A stretch of 64,000 bases of DNA from Kushneria phosphatilytica (GTDB lineage Bacteria; Pseudomonadota; Gammaproteobacteria; Pseudomonadales; Halomonadaceae), in contig NZ_CP043420.1 of NCBI RefSeq assembly GCF_008247605.1, forward strand, positions 2,976,001-3,040,000, in the 5' to 3' direction. The notes beneath the pieces were generated by a model. The model had not been told where the DNA came from and made no database searches. It saw only the letters and a list, made by a program, of their open reading frames with translations. Shown piece by piece: positions 58,427 to 64,000 of this stretch. The number at the start of each line of letters is the position of its first letter. Within the stretch, counting starts at the first letter, position 1. Both the position numbers and the translations under genes were made by a program.

Positions 58427-58457
58427 TGCTATAACCTCTTCACTTGACTATCGGTGA

Positions 58458-60575
58458 TCAGTTTTGGTTGATGACGGCTTCGACGATGCTGGACGGTGCC
58501 TCATCGTACTTCGCAAACTCCATGGAGTAGCTTGCGCGGCCCTGGGTCTGAGAACGCAGATCGGTCGCGTAACCGAACATCTCACCCAGCGGCACCATGG
58601 CGCGAATGATCTTCCCGGAAGAAGTATCATCCATGCCCTGCACAAGACCACGCCGACGGTTGAGGTCACCCATGACGTCGCCCATGAACTCCTCGGGCGT
58701 CACCACTTCCACGCTCATCATCGGCTCGAGCAGCACGGCTCCGGCCTTGCGTGCGCCTTCCTTGATTGCCATCGATGAGGCAACCTTGAAGGCATTCTCG
58801 TTGGAGTCGACGTCGTGATAGGAACCGTCGAACAGCGTGACCTTGACGTCAATCATCGGATAACCGGCGATGACACCGTTCTGCAGCTGCTCAAAGGCAC
58901 CCTTTTCGACGGCTGGCACATACTCCTTGGGTACCACGCCGCCCACGATTTCAGAGGCAAAGGTGAACGTCTTTTCAGGATCGTCCCCTCGGTCCTCTTC
59001 CGTCATCGGCTCGATACGCAGGAAGACGTGACCGAACTGGCCGCGACCGCCCGACTGACGGACGAACTTGCCTTCCTGTTCAACCGAATGACGGATGGTT
59101 TCGCGATAGGCCACCTGCGGCTTGCCGATATTGGCATCCACCTTGAACTCGCGACGCAGTCGGTCGACGATGATATCAAGGTGCAGCTCGCCCATGCCGG
59201 AGATGATGGTCTGTCCGGTTTCCTCGTCGGTCTTGACGCGGAAGGACGGATCTTCCTGGGCCAGCTTGCCCAGTGCCGTACCCATCTTCTCCTGATCGGC
59301 GCGCGACTTGGGTTCCACGGAGACCGAAATCACCGGCTCCGGAAACTCCATGCGCTCAAGCACGATCTTGGCATTCGGATCGCACAGCGTATCACCGGTA
59401 GCAACATCCTTCAGACCGACACAGGCTGCGATATCACCCGCATAAACCTGCTTGATCTCCTGACGACTATTGGAGTGCATCTGCACGATACGGCCGACAC
59501 GCTCTTTCTGATCCTTGACCGTGTTGTACACCTGGTCGCCGGAATTCAGCACCCCGGAGTAGACACGAATGAAGGTCAGGGTACCGACATAGGGATCGGT
59601 CGCGATCTTGAAAGCCAGGGACGAGAACGGCGCATTGTCGTCCGCTTCACGGGTTTCAATGGTCCCTTCGGCATCATCGAGCTCACCCTCGATCGCCTTG
59701 ACTTCGGTCGGCGACGGCAGGTATTCGATGACAGCGTCAAGCATTGCCTGCACGCCCTTGTTCTTGAAGGCGCTACCGCAGGTCACCAGCACGACTTCGT
59801 TGTCGAGAGTACGACGACGCAGGCCGGCCTTGATCTCCTCGATGGAGAGGTCGCCTTCCTCGAGGTATTTCTCCATCAACTCTTCGGAGGCCTCGGCGGC
59901 GGACTCAAGCATGAACTCGCGCCATTCCTGGGCGGTTTCCTGCAGCTCTGCCGGAATGTCGACCAGATCATAGGTCATGCCCATGTCGGACTCATTCCAG
60001 AGAATGCCCTTCATCTGCAGCAGATCGATAACGCCCTTGAACTCGTCCTCGGCACCCCAGTTGATCTGGATCGGGACGGGGTTGGCCGCCAGACGCTTGC
60101 GCATCTGATCGATCACCATGAAATAGTCAGCGCCAGCACGGTCCATCTTGTTGACGAACACCATGCGCGGCACTTCATAGCGATTGGCCTGACGCCAGAC
60201 GGTTTCGGTCTGCGGCTGGACACCCGAGCTGGCGCAGAGCACCACGATCGCGCCATCAAGCACACGCAGCGAACGTTCCACTTCGATGGTGAAGTCGACG
60301 TGCCCGGGAGTATCGATGATGTTGATGCGATGCTCATCGAACTGCTGGTTCATGCCGCGCCAGAAACAGGTTGTCGCAGCGGAGGTGATCGTAATCCCCC
60401 GCTCCTGCTCCTGTTCCATCCAGTCCATGACAGCCGCACCTTCGTGCACCTCACCGATCTTGTGAGAAAGACCGGTGTAAAAGAGCACGCGTTCGGTCGT
60501 CGTCGTCTTGCCGGCGTCGACGTGAGCGCAGATACCGATATTGCGGTAGCGCTTTAGAGGAGTCTTGCGTGCCAC
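58458..60575 (-). CDS. fusA: Elongation factor G
   Basis: A 705-residue translocase with [40 protein letters not shown] and [10 protein letters not shown] in the G domain, and full domains II-V (ending [24 protein letters not shown]). Also acts with RRF in recycling. 42 bp after rpsG. Confidence 0.99.
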   Translation of the reverse strand: MARKTPLKRYRNIGICAHVDAGKTTTTERVLFYTGLSHKIGEVHEGAAVMDWMEQEQERGITITSAATTCFWRGMNQQFDEHRINIIDTPGHVDFTIEVERSLRVLDGAIVVLCASSGVQPQTETVWRQANRYEVPRMVFVNKMDRAGADYFMVIDQMRKRLAANPVPIQINWGAEDEFKGVIDLLQMKGILWNESDMGMTYDLVDIPAELQETAQEWREFMLESAAEASEELMEKYLEEGDLSIEEIKAGLRRRTLDNEVVLVTCGSAFKNKGVQAMLDAVIEYLPSPTEVKAIEGELDDAEGTIETREADDNAPFSSLAFKIATDPYVGTLTFIRVYSGVLNSGDQVYNTVKDQKERVGRIVQMHSNSRQEIKQVYAGDIAACVGLKDVATGDTLCDPNAKIVLERMEFPEPVISVSVEPKSRADQEKMGTALGKLAQEDPSFRVKTDEETGQTIISGMGELHLDIIVDRLRREFKVDANIGKPQVAYRETIRHSVEQEGKFVRQSGGRGQFGHVFLRIEPMTEEDRGDDPEKTFTFASEIVGGVVPKEYVPAVEKGAFEQLQNGVIAGYPMIDVKVTLFDGSYHDVDSNENAFKVASSMAIKEGARKAGAVLLEPMMSVEVVTPEEFMGDVMGDLNRRRGLVQGMDDTSSGKIIRAMVPLGEMFGYATDLRSQTQGRASYSMEFAKYDEAPSSIVEAVINQN

Positions 60576-60617
60576 GATACGTATCCTGTTGGTTGAAAAC
60601 GCCTTGCGGCGTCTCGC

Positions 60618-61088
60618 TTAGAAGCGGTAGTGAGAGAAGGCCTTGTTGGCTTCTGCCATGCGATGGACGTCTTCACGCTTCTTCACGGCAGCACCCTTGC
60701 CATCCGCTGCATCCAGGATTTCCCCGGCCAGGCGCTGCACCATGGTCTTCTCGCCACGATTGCGGGCGGCGTCGACCATCCAGCGCATCGCCAACGCCTG
60801 ACGACGAGAGGGACGCACTTCGACAGGTACCTGATAGGTAGCCCCGCCAACACGACGTGATTTGACTTCGACCATCGGCTGGATGGCTTCCAGCGCCTTG
60901 TCAAAAAGGTCCAGCGGCTCTTCATTGGAGCGATCCGAGACGCGATCGAGCGCATTATAGACGATACGCTCGGCCACGGATTTCTTGCCGCTGACCATCA
61001 GATGGTTCATGAACTTGGCCAGACGCTCGCTGCCGAACTTGGGATCCGGCAGGATTTCGCGTTTCGCCGCAATACGCCTTCTAGGCAT
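60618..61088 (-). CDS. rpsG: 30S ribosomal protein S7
   Basis: A 156-residue protein nucleating the 16S 3' domain: [44 protein letters not shown]. In E. coli it represses the str operon at the rpsL-rpsG gap; that gap is 111 bp here and could hold such a site. Confidence 0.98.
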   Translation of the reverse strand: MPRRRIAAKREILPDPKFGSERLAKFMNHLMVSGKKSVAERIVYNALDRVSDRSNEEPLDLFDKALEAIQPMVEVKSRRVGGATYQVPVEVRPSRRQALAMRWMVDAARNRGEKTMVQRLAGEILDAADGKGAAVKKREDVHRMAEANKAFSHYRF

Positions 61089-61199
61089 GATAAGCCCTCT
61101 CGGGAAGGGTCCTTCAGGTAAACCCGGGATTCAAACGCCCCGACAGGGCGCAACCCGACCTTACTCTTATCAGACCGTGGATTAATGAGGCCGAAGACT

Positions 61200-61574
61200 T
61201 CAGGACTTCGGTTTCTTGGTACCGTACTTCGAACGCGCCTGGCGACGGTTCTGAACGCCGGAAGTATCCAGTGCACCACGCACGGTGTGATAACGCACAC
61301 CCGGCAGGTCCTTGACACGACCACCGCGGATCAGGACCACGGAGTGCTCCTGCAGATTGTGGCCTTCACCGCCGATATACGAGGAAACCTCGTAACCATT
61401 GGTCAGGCGAACACGACAAACCTTACGCAGTGCCGAGTTCGGCTTCTTCGGAGTCGTGGTATAGACACGGGTACAAACACCGCGTCGTTGTGGGCATGCC
61501 TCGAGCGCAGGTACGTCGCTCTTCGGATGCCGGCGCTTGCGCGGCTTGCGCACCAGCTGGTTGATAGTTGCCAT
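61200..61574 (-). CDS. rpsL: 30S ribosomal protein S12
   Basis: A 124-residue decoding-centre protein, [14 protein letters not shown] and [35 protein letters not shown]. Lysines at the two streptomycin-resistance positions (in TPKKPNS and RVKDLPG) are wild type. The frame is open 18 codons upstream without conservation. Confidence 0.98.
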   Translation of the reverse strand: MATINQLVRKPRKRRHPKSDVPALEACPQRRGVCTRVYTTTPKKPNSALRKVCRVRLTNGYEVSSYIGGEGHNLQEHSVVLIRGGRVKDLPGVRYHTVRGALDTSGVQNRRQARSKYGTKKPKS

Positions 61575-61650
61575 AAACGGGCTCGCTCCAATGATGATTG
61601 ACTTCAACAGCAGGCGAAGGCGCACCACCCCCTACTGTTAAAGGCTGCGA

Positions 61651-61680
61651 ATTCTAAGGTGTTCGCGTTCTTCCCGTCAA
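61651..61680 (-). promoter_or_regulatory. Promoter of the str operon
   Basis: On the minus strand TTGACG (61675-61680), 18-bp spacer, TAGAAT (61651-61656), about 75 bp before rpsL. The -35 touches the base of the rpoC hairpin. Confidence 0.75.
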
Positions 61681-61681
61681 G

Positions 61682-61712
61682 CCTGGGCCCCGCGGCTGCC
61701 GCGGGGCCCAGG
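61682..61712 (-). terminator. GC-rich hairpin after rpoC
   Basis: A 14-bp perfect stem flanking a 3-base loop (61682-61695 with 61699-61712), 22 bp past the rpoC stop. No T run on the minus strand, so it may only partly stop transcription before the str promoter. Confidence 0.55.
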
Positions 61713-61734
61713 TCAGGACCAGGCTGAAGAAACG

Positions 61735-64000
61735 TTACTGGTCGTCGTCGGCATCCAGTGCAGTCAGGTGCTCACCCAACTGCTGCTCGACATCCCAGGC
61801 CGACGGATGCTGCGTACGGTCGGCTTCCTCACGCTTGCGTCTACGTTCGGCGTGGTGTGCAAGCCCGGTGCCTGCCGGAATCAAACGACCCACCACAACG
61901 TTCTCCTTGAGACCACGGAGATAATCGCGCTTGCCGGTTACGGCCGCTTCAGTCAGCACACGTGTAGTCTCCTGGAAGGAGGCCGCCGAGATGAACGACT
62001 CGGTCGCCAGCGAAGCCTTGGTAATACCCAGCAGTACCCGTTCGAAACGTGCGGGGAACTTGTCCTGCTCGGCCAGACTTGCATTTTCCTCCAGCACGCG
62101 TACCAGCTCGACCTGTTCGCCGGGGATGAACGAACTGTCACCCACTTCGCTGATCTCAACCTTGCGCAGCATCTGACGCACGATGACCTCGATGTGCTTG
62201 TCATTGATGCCGACACCCTGCAGGCGATAGACGTCCTGGATTTCAGCGACGATGTATTTCGCCAACTCGGAGACGCCCAGCAGCCGCAGAATATCATGCG
62301 GGTTGCTCGGGCCTTCCGAAATTACTTCGCCACGCTCAACCGTTTCACCTTCGAACACCCCGATCTGACGCCATTTCGGAATCAGCATTTCGATCGGATC
62401 GCCGTCGGCCGGGTTGATCGTCAGACGCCGCTTGCCCTTGGTTTCCTTGCCAAAGGTCACGGTACCGCTCTTCTCGGCGAGAATGGCCGGTTCCTTGGGC
62501 TTGCGCGCTTCGAACAGATCAGCCACACGCGGCAGACCACCGGTAATGTCCTTGTTGCCGGACGCCTCTACCGGGATACGTGCCACGACTTCACCGATAC
62601 CCACAGCAGCGCCATTATCAACCGAGACGATGGCGTTGCCCGGCAGCATGTACTGCACCGGCGTATTCGAACCCGGCAGTGAGATGTGCTCACCCTGCTC
62701 GTCCTGCAGCATGATCATCGGGCGCTTGTCGCGACCGGAGCTGGGACGGTTACCGGACTCGATCACCTCGATGGAGGAAAGACCGGTCATTTCATCAACG
62801 GTACGGTTGATGGTGACCCCTTCTTCCATGTCAGTGAACTGCACCCGACCCTCAACTTCCGAAACGATCGGATGGGTGTGCGGATCCCAGCGCGCCACGA
62901 TCTGGCCGGAGTCGACCTCGTCGCCATCCTTGACCGACAACTCGGCACCGTACGGCAGCTTGTAGTACTCCCGTTCACGCCCATGCTCATCGGCAACCGC
63001 CAACGCACTGGAGCGTGATACCACAACCAGCTGGCCATCGGCGCGCTCAACATTCTTCATGTTGTGCAGCCGGACACGGCCACCGTGCTTGACCTGTACA
63101 CTGTCGACTGCCGAAGCCCGCGAGGCAGCACCACCAATGTGGAAGGTCCTCATGGTGAGCTGGGTACCCGGCTCACCAATCGATTGGGCAGCGATAACGC
63201 CCACCGACTCACCGACATTGACCTGATGACCACGAGCCAGGTCGCGACCATAGCAGCATGAACAGACGCCGTGGGCCGTCTCACAGGTGATGGTGCTGCG
63301 CACCACGATCTCGTCGACACCCATGGTGTCGAGACGGGCACACCAGGCTTCGTCAAGCAGGGTGTTACGCGCAATCAGCACTTCCTGACTCTCGGGATCG
63401 ACCACATCACGAGCCACCACACGTCCCAGCACCCGCTCGGCCAGCGAGACGATAATATCGCCCCCTTCGATGACCGGATGCAGGGTCAGCCCTTCCTCGG
63501 TGCCACAATCATGCTCGGTCACCACCAGATCCTGGGCCACATCGACCAGTCGACGCGTCAGGTAACCGGAGTTGGCCGTCTTCAAGGCCGTATCCGCCAG
63601 GCCCTTACGCGCGCCGTGGGTCGAAATGAAGTACTGCAGAACGTTCAGGCCTTCACGGAAGTTGGCGGTAATCGGCGTCTCGATGATCGAGCCATCCGGT
63701 TTCGCCATCAGACCGCGCATACCCGCCAGCTGACGAATCTGCGCCGCGCTACCACGCGCGCCGGAGTCCGCCATGATGAAGACGCTGTTGAACGACTCCT
63801 GCTCGACTTCGTTACCTTCCTGGTCGGTCACGGTCTGCTGGGAAATACCGGTCATCATTTCACGGGCCACACGGTCGTTGGCCTTGGCCCAGATATCGAT
63901 CACCTTATTGTACTTCTCGCCGGCCGTCACCAGACCCGAGGAGAACTGGTCCTCGATCTCCTTCACCTCTTCCTCGGCGGCATCGATGATGGCGGTCTTC
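61735..64000 (-). CDS. rpoC: RNA polymerase beta-prime subunit, C-terminal part (runs off the window)
   Basis: The last 755 or so codons. Visible parts include the bridge-helix/trigger-loop region ([34 protein letters not shown], then [43 protein letters not shown]), the second zinc site ([22 protein letters not shown]) and the [18 protein letters not shown] switch region. The gene continues upstream beyond base 64000; the reading frame is open to the edge. Ends in an acidic tail. rpoB is expected next outside. Confidence 0.98.
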   Translation of the reverse strand, partial: KTAIIDAAEEEVKEIEDQFSSGLVTAGEKYNKVIDIWAKANDRVAREMMTGISQQTVTDQEGNEVEQESFNSVFIMADSGARGSAAQIRQLAGMRGLMAKPDGSIIETPITANFREGLNVLQYFISTHGARKGLADTALKTANSGYLTRRLVDVAQDLVVTEHDCGTEEGLTLHPVIEGGDIIVSLAERVLGRVVARDVVDPESQEVLIARNTLLDEAWCARLDTMGVDEIVVRSTITCETAHGVCSCCYGRDLARGHQVNVGESVGVIAAQSIGEPGTQLTMRTFHIGGAASRASAVDSVQVKHGGRVRLHNMKNVERADGQLVVVSRSSALAVADEHGREREYYKLPYGAELSVKDGDEVDSGQIVARWDPHTHPIVSEVEGRVQFTDMEEGVTINRTVDEMTGLSSIEVIESGNRPSSGRDKRPMIMLQDEQGEHISLPGSNTPVQYMLPGNAIVSVDNGAAVGIGEVVARIPVEASGNKDITGGLPRVADLFEARKPKEPAILAEKSGTVTFGKETKGKRRLTINPADGDPIEMLIPKWRQIGVFEGETVERGEVISEGPSNPHDILRLLGVSELAKYIVAEIQDVYRLQGVGINDKHIEVIVRQMLRKVEISEVGDSSFIPGEQVELVRVLEENASLAEQDKFPARFERVLLGITKASLATESFISAASFQETTRVLTEAAVTGKRDYLRGLKENVVVGRLIPAGTGLAHHAERRRKREEADRTQHPSAWDVEQQLGEHLTALDADDDQ

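Noticed and set aside
56960..58447. A 495-codon open frame on the plus strand
   Set aside because: Antisense of tuf and the S10 promoter region.
58815..60557. A 580-codon open frame on the plus strand
   Set aside because: Exact antisense of fusA; no ribosome-binding site and no domain.

Overview
The window looks like a core chromosomal segment of a gammaproteobacterium. Gene order (thiO-type oxidase, fimT/pilVWXY1, ispH-fkpB-lspA-ileS-ribF-murJ-rpsT, proB-obgE-rpmA-rplU/ispB, then uvrA/ssb and the alpha-spc-S10-str ribosomal block ending in rpoC) matches the Pseudomonas/Oceanospirillales arrangement. The protein sequences feel closest to Halomonadaceae (Halomonas, Kushneria or Salinicola-like); that family assignment is an inference from recalled sequence style and was not checked by search. 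No rRNA, CRISPR array, insertion sequence or prophage is visible.

Layout. 1-9.2 kb: the 5' end of a glycine-oxidase-like gene, a divergent FimT-type pseudopilin, a MASE1-PAS-PAS-GGDEF-EAL protein, and a translationally coupled pilV-pilW-pilX-pilY1 run. 9.2-15.7 kb: one minus-strand block ileS-lspA-fkpB-ispH-crtZ preceded by ribF, joining isoprenoid supply to a carotenoid hydroxylase. 15.9-22.6 kb: murJ, rpsT, proB, obgE, rpmA-rplU, a divergent ispB, and a tRNA-Pro(CGG). 22.9-32.2 kb is the more accessory part: an unrecognised 101-aa protein, a DUF4396-type membrane protein with a His-rich loop, an entericidin-like lipoprotein, a phospholipase-D-family protein with a small membrane partner, a TlpA-like protein, rapA, yfcH and an orphan LPS-kinase-like protein.

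32.6-35.6 kb is the most interesting stretch: a CbiX-like chelatase, a LitR/CarH-type MerR regulator whose cobalamin motifs are decayed, and a CPD photolyase. A perfect TGTACA-N12-TGTACA direct repeat lies just upstream of the regulator, inside the last codons of the chelatase gene. This matches the consensus I recall for class II LitR (PplR) in Pseudomonas putida and points to a light-responsive DNA-repair module that probably does not sense B12 itself. 35.8-39.2 kb holds fabA-fabB facing an acyltransferase and an RmlD-like gene. 39.6-43.3 kb holds divergent ssb and uvrA around a LexA-like box.

43.3-64 kb is a single minus-strand transcription/translation block: (rpoC) - rpsL-rpsG-fusA-tuf - rpsJ-rplC-rplD-rplW-rplB-rpsS-rplV-rpsC-rplP-rpmC-rpsQ - rplN-rplX-rplE-rpsN-rpsH-rplF-rplR-rpsE-rpmD-rplO-secY-rpmJ - rpsM-rpsK-rpsD-rpoA-rplQ. 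Sigma70-type promoters can be read directly ahead of rpsL, rpsJ (exact consensus with a 17-bp spacer) and rpsM, and a strong terminator closes the block after rplQ. Oddities in otherwise ordinary core genes are loss of three of the four C-terminal zinc cysteines of IleS, a Gly in place of Glu5 in the FimT-like pseudopilin, and no visible pilE in the minor-pilin cluster.
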